From the NCBI GenBank assembly GCA_016935665.1, contig JAFGQN010000173.1:1-64000 (forward strand): 64,000 nucleotides of DNA, given 5' to 3'. The stretch's first letter is position 1. Each line of letters opens with the position of its first letter. The notes beneath the pieces are model-generated. The model was not told the origin of the DNA. It worked only from the letters and a program-made list of their open reading frames with translations, and did not search any database. This document shows positions 37,291 to 47,067 of this stretch, piece after piece. This DNA is from Deltaproteobacteria bacterium (GTDB lineage: Bacteria; Myxococcota_A; Polyangia; JAAYKL01). The translations under genes and the position numbers were made by a program.

Positions 37291-38496
37291 ATGATTATAA
37301 AGTGTCCTGAATGTTCAACCGCTTATAACGTTCCCGATTCCACGATGGGTGCTAAACCCAGAAAAATGAAATGTGCCAAATGCAAGCACATTTTCACAAT
37401 TGCCCGTCGTGCCGAGCGTCCGCCCGAAGGATATGTGGAATTTACCGGTTCAGAGAAGTTGCCACCGGAATTTGCTTTCCTGAAGGCATCTGTGCCACCG
37501 GCTCCAGCGGTGAGCGCAGGTGGAACATTTGTGGGCCCACCGCCCACAGCGCCTCCAGGAATGTCAACGGAAAACATGATGCGTTCGGTCGTCGGCAGAC
37601 CCGCTCCCCCTGCTCACGCGCCGGTTCGCAGACAGCGGCCACCTGTGCCCGAAGCGCCCACAACATCTGCCGAAAAAGACGAAAATATTGCACCGATGGC
37701 GCCCAATCCCGAGCCCGAACAGGGATCGTTCATGGATGGCGTCCCCAAAGAAGCACTGGAGCAGGCCCAGACGCCCGCAGCCCAGGCGGCGGTGGCGGAG
37801 ATGAAACAGGGCGGCTCGACTCCAATCAAAAACAGTCTTCCCGCCGAAAACATGTTTGGTGGCGGCAATGCCATTGCGTGGGAAGTTGAAGCGCCCATGG
37901 AGTTAGACAGTTTCGCAGTGCAGCAACACGGGGTACCCGTACATCACGGTCATCAGATGGCGGGAAAAGTTGCGTTTGGTGTGATTGTTTTTCTCATCTT
38001 CTTCTTCCTTTTTGTGGCGTTCCGCAACGGCTGGTCCCTTTCATTGTCGGATTTGCCCGAGCAGATTGGATTTGCATTCTCTGGAGAAACCATGGAGAGC
38101 ATCCCGGACGAGGCGGAAAACATCGAAGCGGTGGTGGTCAGCAAAAAGGTCCTCACGTCCAAACTGGGAACCTGGTTGAGTGTTGCCGGTGAAGTCATCA
38201 ACAATAACCCCGGCTCTCGCAGCAACATCATCATGAGTGGTCGTTTGTATGACAGCAAAGGGGAATTGCGCAGCGAAACGCGCATGCCCTGTGGCCGTTC
38301 ACTGGATGAAAAAACCATTCGCAAAACCGCCATTGGCAGCATACAGCAACAATTCCTGGCCAACGGCACACTTTACAACTGTAAAATCGGCCCCAATGAC
38401 GGCCGCGTTTTCCAGCTGATTTTTGAGGACGTCCCCGACGACTACGACGCGGGATTTGAGGTAAAGGTCAAAGCGGTGGCCGCCACAGCGCCGTAG
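37291..38496 (+). CDS. Zinc-ribbon (MJ0042) / DUF3426-type membrane protein
   Basis: A 401-residue protein. The N-terminal MJ0042 zinc ribbon (about 1-40) has paired CxxC knuckles, CPECSTAYNV and CAKCKHIF. A long Pro/Ala-rich linker (about 65-200) contains a PAPPAHAPVRRQRPP stretch. One transmembrane helix lies about 230-250, then a C-terminal DUF3426-like beta domain (about 275-400; VSKKVLTSKLGTWLSVAGEVINN). This layout is common in Deltaproteobacteria and suggests a cytoplasmic zinc finger linked to an extracytoplasmic sensor domain; the function is unknown. It is first of a close cluster with the next two genes (7 bases, then 48 bases apart). Confidence 0.85.
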   Translation: MIIKCPECSTAYNVPDSTMGAKPRKMKCAKCKHIFTIARRAERPPEGYVEFTGSEKLPPEFAFLKASVPPAPAVSAGGTFVGPPPTAPPGMSTENMMRSVVGRPAPPAHAPVRRQRPPVPEAPTTSAEKDENIAPMAPNPEPEQGSFMDGVPKEALEQAQTPAAQAAVAEMKQGGSTPIKNSLPAENMFGGGNAIAWEVEAPMELDSFAVQQHGVPVHHGHQMAGKVAFGVIVFLIFFFLFVAFRNGWSLSLSDLPEQIGFAFSGETMESIPDEAENIEAVVVSKKVLTSKLGTWLSVAGEVINNNPGSRSNIIMSGRLYDSKGELRSETRMPCGRSLDEKTIRKTAIGSIQQQFLANGTLYNCKIGPNDGRVFQLIFEDVPDDYDAGFEVKVKAVAATAP

Positions 38497-38503
38497 CAAA
38501 ATC

Positions 38504-39262
38504 GTGTTCGAACCGTCTGCATATCTGTCGGAATTTCATCATAGACTGCTGGGCCTCGATACACCGTTGCAGCGATCCGCGGTTTTTTTGGCAGAGGTGG
38601 TCGAAGTGGCGCCGGAAATGGCTGCGCCACTGTTTTCCGAAATTTGCAGGCGTCCTGTGTTAACGCGCGCCCCCGAGGATATTGTCGTGGCCGAAGCCGC
38701 GTTTCTCTCGCTGGTGAACAGCCAGTGGCCGGTTGAACACTTACAACATACCCGGGAAGCAGCGGCATATGTTGAAAATGCGGTGACACTGGCCTTTCTG
38801 GTACAAACGCAGACGGTGGACACATCGTCCGATTCTTTCCAAATTCCCAAATATACCAGTGATAGGGTGCTCACACTTGGGGAACGAAAATCGCTGGCGT
38901 CACGGCCCTCCAGACACACCCTAGAAAAGGCAATGATGGATCCCCATCCCGATGTGGCTCAAAAACTGCTGGCAAATCCCAGACTCACCGAAGATGATGT
39001 GGTGCGCATCGCCGCCAAATCCACCGTGGCCCCATCGGTCCTGTGTCAGATTGCTGCGAGTCCCCGATGGCGGCGGCAGAAAATTGTCCAGAAAGCACTT
39101 GTGCACAATCGACTGTTGCCCGCGGATTTTGCGATAACGCTCATTCCGTTCCTGGAACATCGCGTCATGGCGGATGTTGCCAGAGATGCCCGCCTGGATG
39201 AAACAGTGCAATGGGCCGCACAGGTATTACTGGCCAGCATTGAACCTGCAACCGACACATGA
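38504..39262 (+). CDS. Hypothetical HEAT-like or DUF2336-like helical protein
   Basis: A 252-residue protein starting at GTG, seven bases after the zinc-ribbon gene. All-helical, without signal peptide or membrane helix. The central part carries repeat-like units (SRHTLEKAMMDPHPDVAQKLLANPRLTEDDVVRIAAK, then PSVLCQIAASPRWRRQKIVQKALVHN) of the degenerate HEAT / DUF2336 kind. This points to a protein-interaction scaffold. It sits between the zinc-ribbon gene and comF, and the tight spacing suggests one transcript. Confidence 0.65.
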   Translation: MFEPSAYLSEFHHRLLGLDTPLQRSAVFLAEVVEVAPEMAAPLFSEICRRPVLTRAPEDIVVAEAAFLSLVNSQWPVEHLQHTREAAAYVENAVTLAFLVQTQTVDTSSDSFQIPKYTSDRVLTLGERKSLASRPSRHTLEKAMMDPHPDVAQKLLANPRLTEDDVVRIAAKSTVAPSVLCQIAASPRWRRQKIVQKALVHNRLLPADFAITLIPFLEHRVMADVARDARLDETVQWAAQVLLASIEPATDT

Positions 39263-39310
39263 TTTTTCGCGTTTTTCGCAACAAATTCGCCAACTGGCCG
39301 ATAAGGGGAT

Positions 39311-40051
39311 ATGAATGCATCCCAATTAATCGCCGAATTGCTGGATTTTGTTTTTGTTCCCAGGTGCCTCGCCTGTGGAGACATGCTCCATCGTCCCCCG
39401 AATACCAAAGGCGCGGCGCACAGTTTCTGCATGGTTTGCAAGGAGGCGCTGCTGCCCCTCACTTCCCCCAGCTGTCCATGCTGTCGGGAGCCGTTTACAG
39501 TGGGTAATGGTGATCATCTCTGCAGCATGTGCCTGTCGTCACCCCCGTCGTTTCAGCGCATCGACACGCTGTACGAGTATGGTGGCCCACTGGCCACCGC
39601 CATACTCAAATTTAAATATGCGCCCGCCCCGCATCTGGCAAAGTCTTTGAGTGAATTGCTCCATCAGGCGTCGTGTGAGGGAATGGACTATATTATCCCG
39701 GTTCCGTTGCACCCCAAACGTTTGACACAACGCGGATTCAATCAAGCCGCACTGCTGGCCAAAGCATTGGCGAAACAGCAGGGGAAACGGGTGCTATTCG
39801 ATGTGTTGCATCGGGTATTGCACATGAACACCCAGGTGGGCAAGAACCGCAAGGAACGTATCCACGGAATGAAAGGTGCGTTCGCTGTGCGGGATTCCAA
39901 AGCCCTGTTGGCCAATAAACACGTGCTACTGGTAGATGATGTAGTGACCACCACTGCCACTGTTCGCGCTGCTGCCCGTTGCCTGAAACGCGAAGGAAAT
40001 GTGGCAAGTGTGCGCATCGTGTGCATCGGCCGTTCGTCCAACATCACATAA
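39311..40051 (+). CDS. comF: ComF-family phosphoribosyltransferase-like protein
   Basis: A 246-residue ComF protein. An N-terminal four-Cys zinc knuckle pair (CLACGDML and SFCMVCKE) and a second zinc pair (CPCC and CSMC) precede the phosphoribosyltransferase domain. Signs of the latter are IIPVPLHPKRLTQRGFNQA, GKNRKERIHGMKGAF and the PRPP-binding motif VLLVDDVVTTTATV. ComF is needed for late steps of DNA uptake in transformable bacteria; in others it has an unclear role. AAGGGG precedes the ATG. Confidence 0.93.
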   Translation: MNASQLIAELLDFVFVPRCLACGDMLHRPPNTKGAAHSFCMVCKEALLPLTSPSCPCCREPFTVGNGDHLCSMCLSSPPSFQRIDTLYEYGGPLATAILKFKYAPAPHLAKSLSELLHQASCEGMDYIIPVPLHPKRLTQRGFNQAALLAKALAKQQGKRVLFDVLHRVLHMNTQVGKNRKERIHGMKGAFAVRDSKALLANKHVLLVDDVVTTTATVRAAARCLKREGNVASVRIVCIGRSSNIT

Positions 40052-40304
40052 ATGTAAAAAATGCCTGTTGCTCCCCCCTGGGTGCAGCTTGTTCTCGAAC
40101 GTCACAATCGCGTCAATCCCCATTGGTGAATGGTTTAACCGAATTTTAGTGCTGATAAAAATACGCATACGGATTACAATCAATTTCGTCAGTTATTCGG
40201 CATGCAACATCAAATGCCTTATAAGGAATACATTATAACGAGCCCAACGGCATAAATCGTTTTTTATTTTTTTTAACTTTTACACACCAGTAACAGAGGA
40301 AGCG

Positions 40305-41174
40305 ATGCCTGGAAAACACCTGACTATCATTCTTATCGCATTAATGGCCTTTTGGACCATGGCCTGTGAAAAAGACAGTTCATCTGGCCAAAACAATTCC
40401 AACGATGACAAAAAAGACTCAGAATCCGGATCAGACGGAGACAGCGATGGGGATTCCGATTCGGATTCAGACGCTGACAACGATACGGATTCCGATAGCG
40501 ATGCGGACAGCGTATCCGATGGGGATTCCGATACAGATGGGGATTCCGATTCGGATGGCGACACCGATGCCGATGGTGACAGTGACTCGGACTCGGATAT
40601 ACAGCGTCCGTCGAAACCGGTGCCAGTGTGCGTAAAAGAATGCTCGGGGCCATCGGATTGCGTTGAAGTGGGCGCTGACAAATTGCACCGTGCTCCAAAC
40701 TACACATGCGAAAGCGGCCTGTGTAAGTATATCGGCTGTACCAATAACGACAATTGTGACGATGAATATCCTGGTTTTAATTATGTGTGTTCTGCCAACG
40801 GTGAGTGTCAGTATCCCTGCCAAACGGTGGCGGATTGTTCTTTGGGCACCAAACACGAAGACGACGACAACTGGAACTGCCAGGGGGGCGGATGTCAATA
40901 TCTGGGGTGTCTGAACTCCTATGAATGTTCTGTGGAATTTGGCAGTGAGTACACCTGTCACGACGTCTGGCATCTGGGTGTTCCCCAATGCTTTGGCTCC
41001 TGCGACGCCCCGGCCGATTGTGTCAAAACAACGGACGCGGACAAGGAGGCCTACGACGGCGATAATTATCAGTGCATTCTGTTGTCCGATGATGAACTGG
41101 TCAATTCATGTGACTATCTGGGATGCAGTGACGATGCCGAGTGCGGCAGCGGATATCGCTGCGTGAAACCATAA
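40305..41174 (+). CDS. Stalked Cys-rich lipoprotein
   Basis: A 289-residue protein. The lipobox is WTMAC (Cys about 21), then an Asp/Ser/Gly stalk (about 40-103). The rest has about 22 Cys in four tandem EGF-like or disulfide repeats of roughly 45 residues, with the shape C..C....DC......(Y)TC..G.C.Y.GC, for example [15 protein letters not shown] and [15 protein letters not shown]. No catalytic motif. It is probably a surface binding or adhesion protein. The GH8 lipoprotein starts 47 bases downstream, so they are probably co-transcribed and act on the same substrate. GAGGAA precedes the ATG. Confidence 0.85.
   Translation: MPGKHLTIILIALMAFWTMACEKDSSSGQNNSNDDKKDSESGSDGDSDGDSDSDSDADNDTDSDSDADSVSDGDSDTDGDSDSDGDTDADGDSDSDSDIQRPSKPVPVCVKECSGPSDCVEVGADKLHRAPNYTCESGLCKYIGCTNNDNCDDEYPGFNYVCSANGECQYPCQTVADCSLGTKHEDDDNWNCQGGGCQYLGCLNSYECSVEFGSEYTCHDVWHLGVPQCFGSCDAPADCVKTTDADKEAYDGDNYQCILLSDDELVNSCDYLGCSDDAECGSGYRCVKP
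40417..40605 (+). repeat. SD/GD-encoding DNA repeat (Cys-rich lipoprotein stalk)
   Basis: Repeats of GAYTCCGATKCGGAT / GATGGGGATTCC encode the acidic stalk after the lipidated Cys. Same family as at 8697-8918, with different codon choices in places. Confidence 0.85.
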
Positions 41175-41221
41175 ACACAAGAGGAACCGTTTTCGTTATA
41201 AATTAAAAGGGAGTAATAAAA

Positions 41222-44200
41222 ATGCTTTTCAACCGCAGCACAATGCTTTTTATAATCGGGGTATTGGCGACGTTACTTTTGGGATGCAGCAAGGAAACGT
41301 CACCGGGCAGAGAAGGTGACCCCGGAGACAAAGACAAACCTGGCGATACCAGCAGGGATCCCGATGACACCAACAGGGATCCCGATGACACCGGCAGGGA
41401 TCCCAATGATACCGAAAAACAAAATCCCAATGATACCGAAAAACAAAACCCTCTGGATACGGAGATCAAAGAGGGATGCGAGTGCATTCCCGGGGGCGCG
41501 GAAAAATGCGATGTAAATGGTGCACTGGGACTGCGCCTGTGCGAAGCCAACTGCAAGTGGACTCCCTGCTCGTCCCTGGTGGCTGAAGATACCGACACAG
41601 AGTCGGAAGAAGTCTTTTTGCCACCGGAAGAACATTGCCCTCCTGGATTTTTCGAATTGAATATTAAAGATATATTCACGGCGGACGCCTCTCCGCACCT
41701 GAACAACAAAGGCGGAACCACCGGACCGTTGCCATTTGCCACGCAGCCCAATACCCTGCGGGTGATTCTAGACAATTCCGAGACCATGCTGTTTGGGGCA
41801 CAACCCCATGCATCCAATTGCGGGTACTATCGGACCTGCATTCCAAAGGGCACCGCTGAAATTATTCTGCAACCCAACGACCCCGCGGATGAGTGCGGCA
41901 ACGGCACGCTGCGGTCTGCCCCTATTGACATTTCCGAAGTCTCCGACAACGACTTTGTCACCATGTTCCACGAAGGCACCGACGAACAGCTCACCACAGA
42001 TTATTTTGACGCCTATTACATTGGTCAAACCCACAGATTCCAGTTCACCTTTGAGCGACCCGAAGAACTGGTGGAACTCGACCCGCTGGAGGCCATGCCC
42101 CTTTGCACCAATCAGGAAGAATACGTCACCCTCCATTTCCGCTGGCCCTGGGGCGACCCGGAAGCCACCGGTTTTGCAGGTACCAACTGCGAAGACGAGG
42201 AAGGCATTAATACCGGCGGTGAAATTGGTGCGCGGGAGTATCCGCCATCATTGATGGCCGTGCTGGACAGCTGTCAGACCGCCATTGCCATTCTGGAACG
42301 CAACGATGGATTCTGTCCCTGGTACAAGGTGCTCATTCCCAAAGAGAATTTCAATTCCAACAACACCATCTCATTTAAATACGCCAATCAGTCCAAGCTG
42401 CTGCTCAATCCCATGCCGCTGCACGATGAACCGGCCGACGAATTCTGGATTGTGTACGAAGGCCCCGACGATCATACGGGACAGGGAACCCCCTGCAACA
42501 ACTACAGTTACCGTGCCGAAATGTTCCACATGTACACCGCCAACCTCGGGCCGGCATATCCCGGTTGCGGCGGTCCCGAGCCACCGGCGAAGTGTTCGGA
42601 TATTAAACCGGTGGGATTCTCGGTGGTTCACTTTCGCTATCTGTGGGCAGGGCAAAAAACGTTTACGTACTTCCCCAAAAACGAGTTCATGCCCAATACC
42701 ATTTTCCTCCACGTGAACGGCACGGAGTATCCCTGTGTGCAGGAAGGCGACAGCCCGTGGTTCCGCTGCCCCATTCCCAATGAGGAGTTTTTCCCTGGCG
42801 CCAAATGGCGCGCCGTGGACAAGGATCATACTCCGGAATGGAACACCGTTGCCCAGGAACCCACATTCCCCTCTGAACCCGGAGAGTACTGGATGCGCTG
42901 GTACGATGGCAAACCGGACATCCCCGAGCAGTCGGAATACGACGTCACGGACTATTACCCGGACGGCGTGGAATGGGCCAAGGCGGGGTCATGGGGCGAT
43001 GATTTCTGTTTCAGCGAAGACGGCATGGACTGGAGCAACCGACCCCCCATTGAATCGGATGGCTTCTATCCATGGAACGAGACCAACTGGGCCTACGCCA
43101 ACGGTCAATCTCTTTCCAAGTACTACCCCAACTGGATAGCCATTCAGGATTTGCTCGACTACTTTGTGTACGAGCGTTACCTGCTATGGAAGAAAAAATA
43201 CGTTCGCTACGACGATGACGCCTGTGGCGAAGGTACGGCCCGCGTGGATTCATCCGACTCCGTATCGCCCACCGTGAGCGAAGGACAGGGGTACGGGATG
43301 GCCATTACCGCTGCTATTGGCGATAAAAAATTGTTCGACAAACTATGGCGCTTTGTAAACCATTTCCTCTCCCAGTCCGCCGACAAGTACTGTGGCGGTC
43401 TCATGGGATGGGACTGGAAAGGCCCCGAAGATTGTCAGGCCTACGGCGTTCCCCACCAGGGCACCGGTCAGGACAGCGCCTTTGACGGCGATGTGGATAT
43501 CGCCATTGGTCTGGTGTACGCCGCGTGGCAATGGCCCGAATACACCGAAGACGCGGTGCACTGGCTCATGAAAATGGAGTGCGAAGTCAATAAACGATAC
43601 GATGGCGAATGGTATTATCCCTCGCCCGGTGACACATGGAATAAGAACTGCCCCAATTTCCCCGAAGAACCCTGCGACTACAGCGAGGGTATCGAAGGCG
43701 ATGTGAATATGTCGTATTATCCCCCCGGTTTCTTCCGGGTATTCGGCGAATTCCTCATGGGCAATCTGAATCCCGTGGAATACAATGCAGCCGAACGGCG
43801 CAATCATCGGGATTTCTGGTATCGCACCGCCGAAACGGTTTGGGAGATGACCGAACGCTGTTACGACCAGCCAGGCATGCACCCGGCATTGCTCGAAGAT
43901 TTCGGGTTCTACGAAACGCCTTGCAGCCGCGCCACCGACAACTACAACTGGTCCCGCGGATTGTGGCGGCTGGCCATTGACGCGGCCTGGTACGGAGGCG
44001 ATGACACCTTCAACTCCGCCTCGGGCACATCGTCGTATCATTACGATGGCAAAAGCCAGATGCAGGCCAAAATGGACCTGATTCAGGATTACTACGCTCA
44101 GGAATTCCCATTGACCAACCCGGGAGAAGAAAACGCCAACCGGTTCTCCACCATCTGCCAGCAACTCACGCCGGCTGGCGATGTGTCGGATTGTGACCCC

Positions 44201-44440
44201 GCATACAGTCACAACTCATACTTCGTGGGAACCGCGTTGTCATCGTTTGTAACCTATTACGACGACGACGGGAAAACCACCCCTGAGATTCGCCGCGAAG
44301 CACTGGAAGAAGCCGTCTCCGTATCCATTCAGGACGCCAACTACTACCAGGAATCCATCGGCGTCTACACCCTGCTGTTCATCACCGGCAACTTCCCACG
44401 CCCCTTCTCCAAGGTGGTCCCCGAAGTGATTCTCGAATAA
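41222..44440 (+). CDS. Large GH8 lipoprotein with tandem N-terminal modules
   Basis: A 1072-residue enzyme. The lipobox is LLLGC (Cys about 22), then a repetitive linker of (DPDDTNR/G)n and (NPNDTEKQ)n type (about 40-85). A short Cys-rich segment precedes roughly three tandem beta modules of about 130 residues (about 150-580; each has an HFRW/HFRY-type strand and a C-Pro-W-Y/F turn), probably carbohydrate-binding. The C-terminal GH8 domain (about 630-1070) has the general-acid Glu about 687 in SEGQGYGMAIT and the FDGDVDIAIGL Asp cluster about 754-758. GH8 enzymes cleave beta-1,4-glucans, xylan, chitosan or mixed-linkage glucan. AAGGGAG precedes the ATG; it lies just downstream of the Cys-rich lipoprotein. 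Confidence 0.88.
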   Translation: MLFNRSTMLFIIGVLATLLLGCSKETSPGREGDPGDKDKPGDTSRDPDDTNRDPDDTGRDPNDTEKQNPNDTEKQNPLDTEIKEGCECIPGGAEKCDVNGALGLRLCEANCKWTPCSSLVAEDTDTESEEVFLPPEEHCPPGFFELNIKDIFTADASPHLNNKGGTTGPLPFATQPNTLRVILDNSETMLFGAQPHASNCGYYRTCIPKGTAEIILQPNDPADECGNGTLRSAPIDISEVSDNDFVTMFHEGTDEQLTTDYFDAYYIGQTHRFQFTFERPEELVELDPLEAMPLCTNQEEYVTLHFRWPWGDPEATGFAGTNCEDEEGINTGGEIGAREYPPSLMAVLDSCQTAIAILERNDGFCPWYKVLIPKENFNSNNTISFKYANQSKLLLNPMPLHDEPADEFWIVYEGPDDHTGQGTPCNNYSYRAEMFHMYTANLGPAYPGCGGPEPPAKCSDIKPVGFSVVHFRYLWAGQKTFTYFPKNEFMPNTIFLHVNGTEYPCVQEGDSPWFRCPIPNEEFFPGAKWRAVDKDHTPEWNTVAQEPTFPSEPGEYWMRWYDGKPDIPEQSEYDVTDYYPDGVEWAKAGSWGDDFCFSEDGMDWSNRPPIESDGFYPWNETNWAYANGQSLSKYYPNWIAIQDLLDYFVYERYLLWKKKYVRYDDDACGEGTARVDSSDSVSPTVSEGQGYGMAITAAIGDKKLFDKLWRFVNHFLSQSADKYCGGLMGWDWKGPEDCQAYGVPHQGTGQDSAFDGDVDIAIGLVYAAWQWPEYTEDAVHWLMKMECEVNKRYDGEWYYPSPGDTWNKNCPNFPEEPCDYSEGIEGDVNMSYYPPGFFRVFGEFLMGNLNPVEYNAAERRNHRDFWYRTAETVWEMTERCYDQPGMHPALLEDFGFYETPCSRATDNYNWSRGLWRLAIDAAWYGGDDTFNSASGTSSYHYDGKSQMQAKMDLIQDYYAQEFPLTNPGEENANRFSTICQQLTPAGDVSDCDPAYSHNSYFVGTALSSFVTYYDDDGKTTPEIRREALEEAVSVSIQDANYYQESIGVYTLLFITGNFPRPFSKVVPEVILE

Positions 44441-44895
44441 TCATTTCGTTCAGTTCACACATCTGTTTTTCCAGCAACAAGCGTTTCAAGAAATGACGGG
44501 CTGGTGTAGACATCATCTATTCGGCCCAGATTCAGGGCCATACAGTTCTCTTCATTTGATAAATTGATATTAAATTGTTGAATCATTTCAACACGTACGA
44601 AATGCCCAGGGAGTGTCCGGGAGCCCAGGGGCTTTTTTCCCGATGCTCGCTGCGCCTCCGGTTTCCGTTTCTTCTCTTCGTAATCCGCCTGTTTGGTCTC
44701 GCGTGTTCCTCTTCATAGCGCGCCTCAATGAGCTTCCGCGCCTGCTTCATACTTTACATTCGGTCTTCCCGTCTGGCGATTTCTTCAGGAATGGTCAGGA
44801 GTCGAAGAGCAAGGACATGAATCACCGTCATCGATCTCAGAGAATGATCCAGACCCCAAATGTTGAGATCCAATGCTGAGCCGATGCTCTCTAAA
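44441..44895. other. Gap after GH8, possible decayed sequence
   Basis: About 455 bases between converging genes. A plus-strand ORF at 44613-44879 and a minus-strand reading with KQARKLIEARYEEE look like scraps of decayed coding DNA, but neither is interpretable. No terminator hairpin is convincing. Confidence 0.3.
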
Positions 44896-46659
44896 TCAGA
44901 AGATTAGAGCGATACCTGCGCCGGCATACAATTCCATCCACATAAATGCGAATTTGTTGGAATCGGTATTTTTGCCGTAAATTTTATGCATCGTCCATCC
45001 GCCCTCGAGGAATAGCCCGATAGAGTTTGAAACGTTGAATTGGACCCCGATAAGAGATATCACGTTCCAACCAAAGCTGCCCCATTTTTCGCGCTCACCT
45101 ATCAACTTCTCATCGCTCGCACCCAGCTCATACAAATCATCTTTGAGGGGATCTTTTTTGTTAATGTAGGTGGTCATCCCTGCGCCTCCTGCAAAATACA
45201 AGTCGGCGACCCGACGCCCTTTCGACTTAATTGGCACCTGGAATCGAAGCATCGGATCCAGATCCAGTGACAGGTCACCTCCAAGTCCCTTATACGTAAA
45301 GTTGGCGTGCACACCGAGACCGACATAAGGAGCGAAAAGATGTGTAAATCCAAGCGCAAGACTCATTTTGGCGTCGGAAGCTTTATAGTTTTTGGATTTG
45401 TCGTCAATTCCACTGATGTCGGTGCTCGTCAGTTTGGTTGGTCCAAACAAACCAAAAGTAGCTTTCAGGGTAAGGTAGTTCTTCATACCTTCGACTTCGG
45501 TATACTCAAGCACAGCATGGATGCTAACCTTCTCGCCTTTTTGGGGAAAGATTACCTCCTTATATTCTGAGTATCCTTCCTGGCGGACATAGAGAGTGGA
45601 CCGTTTGGTGGGAATGTCTACGTCAGAGAGAGGGGTAAAACCAATACTGGATTCATCAATGAAGACCTCGGCCTTGCCTTCATTTACCGTCACATCAAGT
45701 TTGGCAATAGCGTACAGATTTACAGTAACAACGTTTTGCTTGTTTCCTTCAACAAAGATTGTCTCTGCATTGCACGTGTAATCAGGCGCCTTTACCTCAA
45801 TCTTATGATGTCCCGAAGACACGACACCACTCCAGGGGGAGGGCCCCTTTGCCACATCGTCGACAAACACCTGTGCATTTTCTACCGCAGGTTCTGCTGC
45901 AACCGAAAGCTTACCGGTCTTTGTATCATCGATCAGTTTGATTGTTACATCGGACTTTTTACCTGTCTCAACAAGAACGGTCTGAGCGGTTCCGGAAAAG
46001 CCGGGCGCTTTTACGTTTACTGTATATTGCCCCGGCGGAAGTTTGCCGGACCAGGGGACAGGGCCTTTATTCTCGTCGTTGATGAACACAAACGAATCTT
46101 TAACAGAGGGTTGGGCAGCTACATTGACATCCCCCAGATCTGCTTCGAGTTCAACCTTCACATCGCGTTTTTCAGCTTGTTGTAGCTCAAACCACCTGGA
46201 CCATTTTTGAAATCCATCTTTGGTTATTTCAATAAGATGGCGCCCCGATGGAATTTCAAGTTCCTTTTTTATTGTTCCTTTTGAATCTCCGTCCACAAAC
46301 ACTTCCGCATCCGAAATACTGGGGTCGGAAATAAAATGAATTTGGGCGACATCTGGAATCTTTTCCAGATCTACACGTATGGTCTGACGACGGGGTTTTA
46401 TTTCAACGAAATGTTCCAATGGCTTATAACCCTCCTTCTCCAGAATAATTTTATGGTTTCCTCTTTTGAGTCGCACATTGGTGGGGGTGTATCCTTTAAT
46501 CCCGTCCGCTTTGTCATCGACATAAATCGCGGCATTCGGCGGTGATGACACCACTCTCAGCACTCCGGCATTTGCCTTGGAAACTCCCCATAACGCCGCG
46601 AATACAAAAACGAATGTTACACATGCGAAACGCGTATGTTGCACTGCAAACCTGGTCAT
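44896..46659 (-). CDS. PEGA-repeat protein with C-terminal outer-membrane-type domain
   Basis: About 587 residues from the ATG at 46659, which has AAGGAGG six bases upstream; an ATG two codons earlier directly abuts it. The signal peptide ends SKANA-G (signal peptidase I, not lipoprotein). Five PEGA-like modules of about 75 residues follow (about 30-385), with repeated AxVFVDD-KGxxPWSG turns such as VFINDENKGPVPWSG and VFVDDVAKGPSPWSG. The C-terminal 180 residues read as an outer-membrane beta-barrel (alternating strands, GLFLEGGWTMHKIYG, ending in a Phe: GIALIF). The likely role is an outer-membrane anchor with a glycan- or peptide-binding PEGA arm. Confidence 0.82.
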   Translation of the reverse strand: MTRFAVQHTRFACVTFVFVFAALWGVSKANAGVLRVVSSPPNAAIYVDDKADGIKGYTPTNVRLKRGNHKIILEKEGYKPLEHFVEIKPRRQTIRVDLEKIPDVAQIHFISDPSISDAEVFVDGDSKGTIKKELEIPSGRHLIEITKDGFQKWSRWFELQQAEKRDVKVELEADLGDVNVAAQPSVKDSFVFINDENKGPVPWSGKLPPGQYTVNVKAPGFSGTAQTVLVETGKKSDVTIKLIDDTKTGKLSVAAEPAVENAQVFVDDVAKGPSPWSGVVSSGHHKIEVKAPDYTCNAETIFVEGNKQNVVTVNLYAIAKLDVTVNEGKAEVFIDESSIGFTPLSDVDIPTKRSTLYVRQEGYSEYKEVIFPQKGEKVSIHAVLEYTEVEGMKNYLTLKATFGLFGPTKLTSTDISGIDDKSKNYKASDAKMSLALGFTHLFAPYVGLGVHANFTYKGLGGDLSLDLDPMLRFQVPIKSKGRRVADLYFAGGAGMTTYINKKDPLKDDLYELGASDEKLIGEREKWGSFGWNVISLIGVQFNVSNSIGLFLEGGWTMHKIYGKNTDSNKFAFMWMELYAGAGIALIF

Positions 46660-47067
46660 TCTCATCCTCCTTGCACTTGGTCTAAATTATGAAATATCAG
46701 TTCTATTTTAATTTTTGCTCAACATTCCCAATGGTCTGTTTTAACAAGCTTTCTGAAAAGTATTCAAAACCAGTATAAACAAGATTTTATTTTAATCAAA
46801 ACGGCAATAAGGAAAAAGCCCTCAAATACCCTCACCAAAATAAACGTCAGGGGCTATTCGTCTAAATACTCCCAAATACACTCCCCCAAATGAGCTCCCA
46901 ATTAAACTCCAAGGTTAATTCGAATATATTGAATTTGCACGACAATTTGAATTTGGTCCACCAGATAATTGAAATGTGATGGGAAATATTCGAATTCAAC
47001 GCACATCGGATGATCAAATCGGTGCTCACCGTCCTGCCGAAACATGGGGCTGCTGTTGTGATTCAAA
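46660..47067. other. Gap with iterated AAATAnnCTCCC motifs
   Basis: About 400 AT-rich bases upstream of the PEGA gene. Between 46864 and 46910 an AAATA(n)CTCCC-like unit recurs at starts near 46864, 46874, 46888 and 46901, with a related AAATACCCTC at 46824. The spacing of 10-14 bases is close to a helical turn, as for a cooperative regulator, but it may be chance in AT-rich DNA. Confidence 0.35.

Noticed and set aside
43343-44212. 289-codon minus-strand ORF in the GH8 gene
   Set aside because: Lies wholly in the GH8 catalytic domain coding region; composition typical of a shadow frame.
44613-44879. 88-codon ORF after the GH8 gene, considered as an insertion-sequence scrap
   Set aside because: No motif could be matched, so kept only as possible decayed DNA.
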